This document shows positions 55,565 to 63,685 of a stretch of 64,000 nt of DNA, in pieces; the stretch's first letter is position 1; each line of letters begins with the position of its first letter. The notes under the pieces were generated by a model. The model saw only the letters and a list, made by a program, of their open reading frames with translations, ran no database searches and was not told the origin of the DNA. The stretch is from CALLCD01 sp039196965 (GTDB taxonomy: Bacteria > Pseudomonadota > Alphaproteobacteria > Caulobacterales > Hyphomonadaceae): positions 52,494-116,493 of the forward strand of contig JBCCUK010000010.1 in NCBI GenBank assembly GCA_039196965.1, written 5' to 3'. Both the position numbers and the translations under genes were made by a program.

Positions 55565-55577
55565 GTTATACTATAAC
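55565..55577. promoter_or_regulatory. Zur-like palindrome upstream of the Tat aminotransferase
   Basis: GTTATACTATAAC is a perfect 13-base palindrome. It resembles the AT-rich core of Zur boxes in alphaproteobacteria and lies 90 bases before the minus-strand aminotransferase gene, overlapping a possible -10 element. A weaker palindrome, AGTATAATACT at 52231-52241, lies upstream of HupE. Confidence 0.5.
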
Positions 55578-55682
55578 CATATCCTGAGGGCCAGATTGAT
55601 TGGGCCAGAATCGTCAGCATGCGAGGTGTACATACGATTCGAACTCATTACCTGTTACTCCGGCTATTCGTTGTGATCAATT

Positions 55683-55717
55683 CTGTGGCGTGAATTGTGG
55701 CGCGGATCACGCCACAG
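55683..55717. terminator. Hairpin after the PcfJ-domain gene
   Basis: CTGTGGCGTGA at 55683-55693 pairs perfectly with TCACGCCACAG at 55707-55717, an 11-bp stem with a 13-base loop. There is no long T-run, so termination would be Rho-aided; it may simply stabilise mRNA ends. Confidence 0.55.
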
Positions 55718-55733
55718 GTTTGATCGCTAACGC

Positions 55734-57194
55734 CTATAAGTAGCCCGCAACGCTTAATCCAACGTCGGATGCCCATGCATTGACGATACTCCATTCCTCA
55801 CTTGTTGGATCTCTGTTCGCCAATCCACGGCATTGAACAATCGTTCGGTTTTTATCGACTTCAATGGTTTGTCGTCGTTCTGTTGCCTGTGATTTGGTGC
55901 TTACTGATAGGTTCCATATCGTGCACGCGCCCTTGGCGCAGGACCAATGGTAACTCGCTACGCAGTGTCGGAGCTCGTCGCTTTCGATTTGTAAATCGCG
56001 TGCGTTCATTAGTTGCCGAATGACCCATCGTTTGGATTCAGAGCCGCTCGATCGATCCACAGCAAAGCCTGCGAAGTCCGCCTTTTCATAGTTTTCTGAA
56101 GGCAGGTTTCTGTATTTGCCGAGACTCTGATGCCACTCGTCCACCTGCCTTAAGAGCGTGTTGACAGTACGTCCGCTCATCGAGAGGTTTGGCTGCGGGG
56201 GAGGCTCTGTTTCCCACAGCCCTGGTTCGATCTCGACTTCTGTTGGTTCGTATCTTTGAGCGTAGATGTAATCCACGATTGGACCAATCTGCCTTGGGTC
56301 GAGCATTGGATTTTCGGAGATGAATCTAAGCACGGTGAACCAGAAATCTTCATTCTCAAATGAGCGACCCAGTCGTGTCGCCACAAGTGAGTGGATCGCT
56401 GCCTCGGAAGTGCCAAGCGCCCTCAGCTGCGCCCAACGCAATGCTTGTTCTGCCGAATACCCATCTGGCGCACTCCGAAAATGATGCGCCATCTTTTTCG
56501 TCAACGGGATAATTGTTTTCGCCGTTCGAAGATTGTGACCTCGACCTAAATGAATGTACCAATCACGGAAACGCCAACTTGGCCGGTCATTTCTCAGCCA
56601 GACGGCCTCCATGAAGCGCGGAACATCTCCGAATTGGTCGAAGAGATGGTGCGTTAGCTCTCCGAACGAACGGTCTTGGTTTTTGCTTCTCGGCTTCCAC
56701 TCTTCTAATGAGCGTAACCACAAAGCTTTGCGGTCATGCAGTTTGATCAAACCTCGAATAAAGGGCGTCTGATTGTTGGGACCGCCGGATTTGAACACGA
56801 GATCAGATTTTGCGCTCAGTAGATTCAGCATCTCGAAAAGTGATTGCCGTGCATCGCCGTCTCGATTGCTCTCTTCGATTTCCTTCGCAACGGCCTTGAA
56901 AACAGGCCGTTCAATCTCATCAGACGTGATCTCTCCGGAACAAACGCTTTTGAGAAACGCCTTTGGATTGCGGTGTAGTTTGTTTTGGGCATCTCTTTTG
57001 GCGATTATCGTTTGGAATGTATCTAATTCGTCTTGAAGATCGGTCTTTGATTTATCCAAAGAACCATCAAAACCGTGTTTCCAACACCAATCTATGTACT
57101 CATTTGATCTTTGGAATCCGAGTTTCACCATATGACGCTCAATGGTCACGGACATAGGGTCGGCCTGCTGCAAGTATTTTGGTCTGAGCGCCAT
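55734..57194 (-). CDS. PcfJ-domain protein divergent from the RNA-repair operon
   Basis: 486 residues. The C-terminus shows the PcfJ signature: ESDELRHCVASYHWSCAKG, then RRQTIEVDKNRTIVQCRGLA. The N-terminal 330 residues are helical and unassigned (HHFRSAPDGYSAEQALRWAQ). PcfJ proteins are known from conjugative plasmids and phages, with no settled function. It is divergent from the EF-Tu paralogue with a 448-base shared control region, so it may belong to the same response. Confidence 0.75.
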   Translation of the reverse strand: MALRPKYLQQADPMSVTIERHMVKLGFQRSNEYIDWCWKHGFDGSLDKSKTDLQDELDTFQTIIAKRDAQNKLHRNPKAFLKSVCSGEITSDEIERPVFKAVAKEIEESNRDGDARQSLFEMLNLLSAKSDLVFKSGGPNNQTPFIRGLIKLHDRKALWLRSLEEWKPRSKNQDRSFGELTHHLFDQFGDVPRFMEAVWLRNDRPSWRFRDWYIHLGRGHNLRTAKTIIPLTKKMAHHFRSAPDGYSAEQALRWAQLRALGTSEAAIHSLVATRLGRSFENEDFWFTVLRFISENPMLDPRQIGPIVDYIYAQRYEPTEVEIEPGLWETEPPPQPNLSMSGRTVNTLLRQVDEWHQSLGKYRNLPSENYEKADFAGFAVDRSSGSESKRWVIRQLMNARDLQIESDELRHCVASYHWSCAKGACTIWNLSVSTKSQATERRQTIEVDKNRTIVQCRGLANRDPTSEEWSIVNAWASDVGLSVAGYL

Positions 57195-57642
57195 GAGACC
57201 CGGATAACAAATGCCCGGTTCTCTTGATAGCTTGAATGAGAATAGAGAAGTTCATTTTGCTCACTTTTTGAGCGCTGACCCGGTAGCCTATTGAATATTA
57301 CCAGATTGAGTGTTACGTGCCTCTCAAATCAGAGAAGGCGAGTTCCATGATCCGGCGCTCTTTTGAAAACCTAAGTCTCGATGTGTTCGCAATCGCGCGC
57401 ACAAACGAGCGCTATTGCCTGGATTTCTAACCCGCCTCTTTTCCCGGGAGGCTGCAGCCTCCCCATGGTGTCCCAAAGACGAGACCCTGGATGGCCAAAC
57501 CTCCAGGGTTTTTCTTTGGGTCATATGTCTCGCGACTTTTGTCCCGCAACTGAATTGGCGCGCCAATGCCAATGGTCGTTCCGGCTCTTCCTGGCCAGGA
57601 GGTTCGGCGCGACGCTTCATCAGGCACGAAAGGAGTAAACCG
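57195..57642 (+). promoter_or_regulatory. Long structured leader of the RNA-repair operon
   Basis: The 448-base region has several perfect palindromes: GGGAGGCTGCAGCCTCCC (57446-57463), ATTGGCGCGCCAAT (57554-57567) and TCCTGGCCAGGA (57589-57600). A stem of GCGCTC and GAGCGC (about 57356-57414) lies further upstream. A terminator-like hairpin is listed separately. The promoter was not fixed. The layout suggests attenuation or RNA-based sensing. Confidence 0.6.
57472..57520 (+). terminator. Terminator/attenuator in the leader of the EF-Tu paralogue
   Basis: The inner stem ACCCTGGA (57484-57491) and TCCAGGGT (57502-57509) is followed by T-rich TTTTCT. An outer pair, CCCAAAGA at 57472-57479 and TCTTTGGG at 57513-57520, extends the structure. 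It lies about 120 bases before the start codon, so it can act as an attenuator or end an upstream short RNA. Confidence 0.75.
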
Positions 57643-58830
57643 ATGCCTATGAAAATCCATGTGAATGTCGGCACGATCGGACATGTCGACCACGGTAAGA
57701 CCACGCTGACCTCTGCGATCACGCAAGTGCAAGCAGCGCGGCTTGGCGGGCAAGCCATGTCCTTTGATCAGATCGACAAAGCCCCGGAAGAAAAAGCCCG
57801 CGGCATCACGATCAATACGTCCCATGTTGAGTATGAGTCAGAGACACGGACTTACGCCCATATCGATTGCCCGGGCCACGCCGATTATGTGAAGAACATG
57901 ATCACGGGCGCCTCGCAAATGGATGGGGCGATCTTGCTGGTGGACGGCACTGAAGGCGCCGCCAAGCAGACGATTGAGCACATCCTGCTCGCGCGACAGG
58001 TCAATGTCGATCGCATGGTCGTGTTCGTGAACAAGATGGACATGCTGTCTGAAGGTGAGCGCACAGAGATGCGGGAACTGATCCAAATGGAGACCGGCGA
58101 ACTGCTTGAGTCGCAAGGCTATACCGAAACGCCATTCGTGTTCGGTTCGGCCTTGAAAGCACTAGAGGCTGCGCTCAGCGGCCAAACCGATAGCCCGGAT
58201 GTTCAGTGCATTGTCGATCTCATCGACGCGATGGATCGTCATTTCCCGGATCCTGTCCGGGATTTTGACAGCCCATTCTTGATGCCGATCGAAGGTGTCA
58301 ACACCATTTCCGGACGCGGCACGGTCGTGACCGGACGGGTTGAGCGCGGCGTGCTGAAAGTCGGTGACACGGTCGAAATCGTTGGCCTTAACAATGATGG
58401 CGCTGAAGTCACCGTGACCGGAACGCAAGCCTTTCGAAAGGATGTTCCTGAGGCGCGGGCTGGAATGAATGTCGGCCTGTTGCTGCGCGGTCTGAAACGT
58501 GACGAAGTGCGGCGTGGTCAAGTGCTGAGTGCGCCGGGTGTGATTAAGCCCTTCTCTAAAGGCAAGGCACAGATTTTTGTGCTGACCCAAGAAGAAGGTG
58601 GACGTCACACGGGTTTTGCCAGCGGCTATCGCCCGCAATTCTTCTTTGGCGTTACCGATGTCACCGGCGTCGTGAACGTCGATGATGGCAGCATCATCAA
58701 TCCTGGCGATCAGGCAGAAATCAGCTTTATGCTGAACAAGCCGATCGGGATTGAGAAAGGCGTCCGCTTTGCCATTCGCGAAGGCGGAAAGACCGTTGGT
58801 GCAGGCCTCGTAACCGAGGTCGCCGCCTGA
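57643..58830 (+). CDS. Divergent EF-Tu paralogue of the RNA-repair operon
   Basis: 395 residues from the ATG at 57643 with AGGAG seven bases upstream. All G motifs are kept: GHVDHGKT, DCPGHADY, NKMD and SALK. Domains II and III are present (SGRGTVVTGRVERG, RFAIREGGKTVGAG). Yet it is not a housekeeping copy: PQT in switch II becomes AAKQTIEH, GGRHTPF becomes GGRHTGF, and the usual R in QFYFRTTDV is G (QFFFGVTDV). It heads the operon with hen1 81 bases later. It may carry damaged or repaired tRNA, or be a toxin-insensitive EF-Tu. This is a guess; its family and position are clear. Confidence 0.93.
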   Translation: MPMKIHVNVGTIGHVDHGKTTLTSAITQVQAARLGGQAMSFDQIDKAPEEKARGITINTSHVEYESETRTYAHIDCPGHADYVKNMITGASQMDGAILLVDGTEGAAKQTIEHILLARQVNVDRMVVFVNKMDMLSEGERTEMRELIQMETGELLESQGYTETPFVFGSALKALEAALSGQTDSPDVQCIVDLIDAMDRHFPDPVRDFDSPFLMPIEGVNTISGRGTVVTGRVERGVLKVGDTVEIVGLNNDGAEVTVTGTQAFRKDVPEARAGMNVGLLLRGLKRDEVRRGQVLSAPGVIKPFSKGKAQIFVLTQEEGGRHTGFASGYRPQFFFGVTDVTGVVNVDDGSIINPGDQAEISFMLNKPIGIEKGVRFAIREGGKTVGAGLVTEVAA

Positions 58831-58838
58831 AACTTATC

Positions 58839-58874
58839 GCCTCCGAGCCTCAAATGATTGCCAGGCTCGGAGGC
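58839..58874 (+). repeat. Perfect hairpin between EF-Tu paralogue and hen1
   Basis: GCCTCCGAGCCT (58839-58850) and AGGCTCGGAGGC (58863-58874) form a perfect 12-bp stem. There is no T-run after it, and hen1 begins 38 bases later. It could be partial termination, an RNA processing site or mRNA protection that sets different levels of EF-Tu and repair enzymes. Confidence 0.8.
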
Positions 58875-58911
58875 ACTATTATGACGAGTTCCTCGCTGAT
58901 AGGGGGTAAGA

Positions 58912-60318
58912 GTGTTTTTATCGATTTCAACAACGCACCAGCCGGCGACTGATCTTGGGTTTCTGTTGCGGAAGAACCCCGCCAATGTTCACCGCGCTGA
59001 TCTGAGTTTCGGGCGGTCCGTGATTTTCTGTCCGGAAGCCACAGAGACCAGATGTGAAGCCGTTCTCATGTTGGACGTCGATCCCATTCAACTGGTTCGC
59101 GGGCGTAAGAACAGTCGAGGCACCGCGCTGTTGGATCACTATGTGAATGATCGTCCTTATGCGGCGTCTTCGTTTCTGTCGGTCGCCATGGCGCGGACCC
59201 TTCGCGATGCAATCAATGGGAATGCTCCAGAGCGCGAAACTCTAGCCGAAATGGCGATTCCGCTCGTTCTTAAGATAACTCCGCTGCCATGCCGCGGAGG
59301 TGATGATGTGGTTCGCCGGCTGTTTGAGCCCTTGGGTTATGATGTTGAAACAGTAGCGGCGCCGCTCGATGAAAACTTCCCCGAATGGGGTGACAGCGCG
59401 TATCGCACGGTCACGCTTAAGGCGGATATCCGTCTCGCAGACGCGCTGTCTCACCTTTACGTCCTCATTCCAGTTCTGGACAATTCCAAGCACTATTGGA
59501 TTGGGGAAGATGAAGTTGAGAAGCTGATCTCGAAAGGAGGCGCTTGGTTGCAAGCGCACCCGGAGAGAGAGTTGATCGCCAGCCGTTATCTCTGGCGCAA
59601 AAGACATGCGCGGGAAGCGCTGGCTCTGCTCGACGAAAAGTTTGGGATCGATGATCTGCCAGATGCACCTGAAGAGGGTGAGGAAGAAGAAATTCTCGAA
59701 AAGCCATTAGGCTTGAATGCGCAACGCTATGAAAGCGTCACTGCAGCTCTATTGCGCCTTGGCGCTCGCCGCGTTTGCGATCTTGGCTGCGGCGAGGGGC
59801 GACTGCTCGCGCGTCTAATGAACGAAAAAGACTTCGATCGAATTGTCGGCTTCGAAGTTTCGAGCGTCGAATTGGAGAAGGCTGAAAGACGACTGAAGCT
59901 GGACCGCATGTCTCCAAGCCAACGGGAGCGGATCGATGTCTATCGTGGGTCTCTGGTTTATGAGGACGAGCGATTGAGTGGCTATGACGCCATTTCACTT
60001 GTCGAGGTGATCGAGCATGTAGATGCAGAACGCTTGGACGCATTGGAGCGTGTGGTCTTCGCCAAGGCCAACCCAAGAGCGGTGATCGTTTCTACGCCGA
60101 ACATTGAGTACAATGCTCTGTTCGAAACAATGCAACCTGGTCAGCTCCGTCATAATGATCATCGCTTTGAATGGACGCGAACCGAATTCCAAGATTGGGC
60201 GGCGCGTATATGCGAGCGTCATGGCTATTCTGTGAGTTTTGAGGGCATCGGAGAGGCGCATTCAGAGTATGGGCATCCGACTCAAATGGCGATCTTTGAG
60301 CGGGGCGTCGATCAATGA
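58912..60318 (+). CDS. hen1: RNA 3'-terminal ribose 2'-O-methyltransferase Hen1
   Basis: 468 residues from a GTG at 58912, six bases after AGGGGG. The N-terminal half (STTHQPATDLGFLLRKNPAN, DVDPIQLVRGR) is the bacterial Hen1 domain that activates Pnkp ligase in characterised systems. The C-terminal methyltransferase has VCDLGCGEGRLL for SAM and the Mn2+-binding set EVIEHVD and HNDHRFEW. It methylates the 3'-terminal ribose at a cleaved RNA end before ligation, making the repaired site resistant to re-cleavage. It overlaps the next gene by four bases. Confidence 0.95.
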   Translation: MFLSISTTHQPATDLGFLLRKNPANVHRADLSFGRSVIFCPEATETRCEAVLMLDVDPIQLVRGRKNSRGTALLDHYVNDRPYAASSFLSVAMARTLRDAINGNAPERETLAEMAIPLVLKITPLPCRGGDDVVRRLFEPLGYDVETVAAPLDENFPEWGDSAYRTVTLKADIRLADALSHLYVLIPVLDNSKHYWIGEDEVEKLISKGGAWLQAHPERELIASRYLWRKRHAREALALLDEKFGIDDLPDAPEEGEEEEILEKPLGLNAQRYESVTAALLRLGARRVCDLGCGEGRLLARLMNEKDFDRIVGFEVSSVELEKAERRLKLDRMSPSQRERIDVYRGSLVYEDERLSGYDAISLVEVIEHVDAERLDALERVVFAKANPRAVIVSTPNIEYNALFETMQPGQLRHNDHRFEWTRTEFQDWAARICERHGYSVSFEGIGEAHSEYGHPTQMAIFERGVDQ

Positions 60319-61127
60319 GCAAAATCGAATTTGTATCTACGCTTTCACCTGAGATGCGAGAGACAATCCTGGTGAAATTGCAGGCCATGGAAGCCGAGCA
60401 CGATGTGAAAGTCATTTTCGCGATCGAAAGCGGCAGCCGTGCCTGGGGATTCCCTTCCCCGGACAGCGATTATGATGCGCGTTTCGTTTATGCGCGTCCT
60501 GTGGATTGGTATCTTTCCGTATCGCCTGGGCGGGATGTGATCGAATTACCTATTGAGGGCGACCTTGATATCAATGGCTGGGATATCAAGAAAGCGCTTG
60601 GTTTGCTGCTCAAGCCAAACCCCGTTTTACTGGAATGGCTGTCGAGCCCGATTCAATACATTTGGAATGGCGAAGTCTGTTCGAAACTGAAGGCGTTGGG
60701 TGAGAGGGTTGGTCACGGCCCAAGCTGCCTTCATCATTATCTGAACCTTGGTGAAAGTCTTTGGAAACGTCACCTCAAAGACGAAGAAGAGGTGAAAATC
60801 AAACGCTATTTTTATGTCCTGCGCCCCGCGATGGCGCTGCGTTGGTTGCGAATGCACAGCGATAAAGTGCCGCCGATGAACTTTCAGGATTTGATGGCGG
60901 GCGTGGATCTCGATGCCGATCTTACAGAAGAGCTTCGTCGACTCCTTCTAGCGAAGTCGCAAACGAATGAGCTTGGCTTTGCGCCGCGCATTCCGATTCT
61001 GGATGCGTTTGTGCTGGATGAATATGAAAAAGCCAAACAAGCTGCGCCTGAGTTCCGCAAGTCGCGAGAAGACTTGCGACCAGAAGCTGATGACCTCTTT
61101 CGAGATATCGTAAAGGGAGGTTGGTAA
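60315..61127 (+). CDS. COG3541-like nucleotidyltransferase of the RNA-repair operon
   Basis: 270 residues. IESGSRAWGFPSPDSDYDARF is split by the catalytic GS and D-x-D motif of the Pol beta-like nucleotidyltransferase fold (COG3541/YcgL type). YFYVLRPAMALRWL and LDEYEKAKQ occur later. Such genes recur next to Hen1-Pnkp loci, but their reaction is not settled; nucleotide addition to RNA ends is plausible. It overlaps hen1 by four bases and its TAA shares a base with the pnkp start. Confidence 0.85.
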   Translation: MSKIEFVSTLSPEMRETILVKLQAMEAEHDVKVIFAIESGSRAWGFPSPDSDYDARFVYARPVDWYLSVSPGRDVIELPIEGDLDINGWDIKKALGLLLKPNPVLLEWLSSPIQYIWNGEVCSKLKALGERVGHGPSCLHHYLNLGESLWKRHLKDEEEVKIKRYFYVLRPAMALRWLRMHSDKVPPMNFQDLMAGVDLDADLTEELRRLLLAKSQTNELGFAPRIPILDAFVLDEYEKAKQAAPEFRKSREDLRPEADDLFRDIVKGGW

Positions 61128-63685
61128 TGTCAGAGGGGACATCAATCTCCATTCCCGAATTTTGCCTTGTGCTGCTGGTTGGACCATCTGGCTCCGGCAA
61201 GTCCACGTTTGCGCATAAGCACTTCAAATCGACAGAAATCATTTCGTCCGATCATTATCGCGGCGTTGTGGCTGATGACGAAACGGACCAATCTGCAACT
61301 GCTGACGCTTTTGACCTTGTCGAGATCGTTGCTGAGAAGCGTCTGGCAGCCAGACGATTGACCGTCATTGATGCGACTAACGTGAAGCCCGAAGATCGCG
61401 CGCGATTCATTGCATTGGCCAAGAAGTACCATGCGCTGACGGTCGGTTTGGTGTTCTTTGTAGATCAAAAGATTTGCGAAGCACGCAATGCAGAACGGCC
61501 TGACCGTCAGTTCGGCCCGCACGTTGTGCGGAACCATATTCGAGCGTTGAAGCGCGGCTTTAAGAGCCTGCAAAAACGCGAAGGCGTCCGCATGGTTTTC
61601 ACCTTCGACAGCCCTGAAGAGATGGATGCGCTGGAAGGCATCGAACGAACTCCATTGTGGCCGGATAAACGCTCCGAACGTGGTCCGTTTGACATCATCG
61701 GTGATATTCATGGCTGTGCCAATGAACTCGAAACGCTACTCGAAAAGCTTGGCTATGAACTCGGCGCTGAGGGCGAGCCTGGGCTCCGAAATTACAATGT
61801 GACGCCTCCTGAGGGACGGCGCGCCATCTTCGTCGGAGACTTGGTTGACCGTGGGCCGCGCTCACCTGATGTGTTGCGGTTGGTCAAAAACATGACGGAG
61901 GCCGGGAGCGCGTTTTGCGTTATCGGGAACCATGAGAACAAGCTGATCCGACAACTCAATGGCCGAAACGTGAAACTCACACACGGCTTGGCAGAGACTG
62001 TCGAACAATTCGCGACCCAACCGGAAGGGTTCGCCGAAGAGATGCGCGATTGGATGGATGGTTTGATCAGCCACTATCTCTTTGACAACGGCGATTTGTG
62101 TGTCGCGCACGCCGGCCTTCGCGAAGACATGCAGAACCGCGCGAGCGGCAAAATCCGTAGTTTTGCTATGTACGGCGATACAACCGGCGAAACCGATGAA
62201 TTCGGTTTGCCTGTTAGAGCCGATTGGGCTGCGGACTATCGAGGTCGCGCTAAAGTCGTATACGGACACACACCGACGCCTGAAGCAGAGTGGATAAACG
62301 GAACGATCTGCATCGACACAGGTTGCGTCTTTGGCGGCAAGCTGACGGCATTGCGTTGGCCTGAACTCGAGCTGGTCGATATTCCGGCTGAAAAAGTCTG
62401 GTGTGAGCCGGTCAAACCGCTTGTTAAAGTCGGTACCGAAACGGATCCGACCGCGATCAAACTATCTGATGTTCAAGGAAAGCGTTCTATCGAAACCAAT
62501 GGCAATGGCCGCGTGATGATTTCCGAAGCCAATGCTGCCGGCGCGCTCGAAACCATGAGCAGGTTTGCGATTGATCCGCGATGGCTGATTTACCTGCCGC
62601 CAACAATGTCGCCCGTTGAAACGAGTTCGCGCGACGGATGGTTGGAACGTCCAGAAGAGGCTTTCGAATTCTATCGATCGCGCGGCGTGGCGGAAGTTGT
62701 TTGCGAGGAAAAGCATATGGGATCGCGCGCCGTCGCGATTGTTTGCAAAGATCTCGAGAGCGCAAAAAAACATTTCAAATCTGATGCTCGGACGGGCGTG
62801 ATCTACACGCGGACCGGACGTCCGTTCTTCGATGCCGAGACGGAAGTAAGTGTTTTGGAGCGGTTGCGCACCGCCATTTCAAAGGCTGGTTGGTGGGAGA
62901 GTCTCGAAACCAGCTGGATCTGCATGGATATGGAAGTCATGCCTTGGTCAGCAAAAGCGCAAAGCTTGATTTTTCAGCAATATGCACCTGTTGGGAGCGC
63001 TGCAGGATTAGGTCTTTCGGAAGTTGAAGCAGCGCTCTCCCGTGCGGTTGCCCGCGGCGTTGATGTGAGCGCAGAGCATAGCAAAGTTGAGGCTCGGCTC
63101 GCGTCAGCAAATGCTTTTTCTGACGCCTATCGAAATTACATTTGGCCAGTCGAGGGTGTCGATGATCTCAAAATCGCGCCTTTCCATATATTGGCGACCG
63201 AGGGACGCGTTCATACTGATAAACCCCATAAGTGGCATATGGAAACTTTGAGCGAACTCGCTTCCACTGGCGACGACATCATTGTGGAAACGGCCTGGCG
63301 TAGCGTCGATCTATCTGATTTTGAGGCGTGTTCGAGCGCAGCAGCTTGGTGGGATGACATGACCGCTCAGGGCGGTGAGGGCATGGTAGTTAAACCTGCG
63401 ACATTCATCGCGCGAGGCAAAAAGGGGCTTCTTCAGCCTGCTGTGAAAGTTCGCGGAAAAGAGTACCTACGCATCATCTACGGCCCCGACTACGATACAT
63501 CGGATCACCTAGAGCGTCTGAAGCAGCGTGGGCTCGGCCGTAAACGATCGCTTGCGCTTCGCGAGTTTACGCTTGGATTAGAGTCGCTTGAGCGGTTTGC
63601 ACGACATGCTCCATTGGCAAGAGTGCACGAGTGCGTGTTTGGCGTTCTGGCGTTAGAGACGGAACCGGTTGATCCACGCCTGTGA
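61127..63685 (+). CDS. pnkp: Polynucleotide kinase-phosphatase-ligase Pnkp
   Basis: 852 residues from the ATG at 61127, with AAAGGGAGG upstream and one-base overlap with the previous stop; a TTG six bases earlier is less likely. Three domains are in order: 5' kinase with P-loop GPSGSGKST (19-27); metallophosphatase with DIIGDIHGC (from 189), GDLVDRGPRSPD and GNHEN; ligase with KHMGSRAV, nucleotidyl Lys near 529. It heals and seals broken RNA, with its ligase depending on Hen1. No domain is truncated. Confidence 0.96.
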   Translation: MSEGTSISIPEFCLVLLVGPSGSGKSTFAHKHFKSTEIISSDHYRGVVADDETDQSATADAFDLVEIVAEKRLAARRLTVIDATNVKPEDRARFIALAKKYHALTVGLVFFVDQKICEARNAERPDRQFGPHVVRNHIRALKRGFKSLQKREGVRMVFTFDSPEEMDALEGIERTPLWPDKRSERGPFDIIGDIHGCANELETLLEKLGYELGAEGEPGLRNYNVTPPEGRRAIFVGDLVDRGPRSPDVLRLVKNMTEAGSAFCVIGNHENKLIRQLNGRNVKLTHGLAETVEQFATQPEGFAEEMRDWMDGLISHYLFDNGDLCVAHAGLREDMQNRASGKIRSFAMYGDTTGETDEFGLPVRADWAADYRGRAKVVYGHTPTPEAEWINGTICIDTGCVFGGKLTALRWPELELVDIPAEKVWCEPVKPLVKVGTETDPTAIKLSDVQGKRSIETNGNGRVMISEANAAGALETMSRFAIDPRWLIYLPPTMSPVETSSRDGWLERPEEAFEFYRSRGVAEVVCEEKHMGSRAVAIVCKDLESAKKHFKSDARTGVIYTRTGRPFFDAETEVSVLERLRTAISKAGWWESLETSWICMDMEVMPWSAKAQSLIFQQYAPVGSAAGLGLSEVEAALSRAVARGVDVSAEHSKVEARLASANAFSDAYRNYIWPVEGVDDLKIAPFHILATEGRVHTDKPHKWHMETLSELASTGDDIIVETAWRSVDLSDFEACSSAAAWWDDMTAQGGEGMVVKPATFIARGKKGLLQPAVKVRGKEYLRIIYGPDYDTSDHLERLKQRGLGRKRSLALREFTLGLESLERFARHAPLARVHECVFGVLALETEPVDPRL

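Noticed and set aside
57340..57480. A tRNA-like or decoy tRNA in the EF-Tu leader
   Set aside because: There are stems, but no consistent cloverleaf, T-loop sequence or CCA end.
57415..57642. 76-residue N-terminal extension of the EF-Tu paralogue
   Set aside because: EF-Tu proteins start at the equivalent of 57643, which has AGGAG; the extension would translate the terminator and palindromes.
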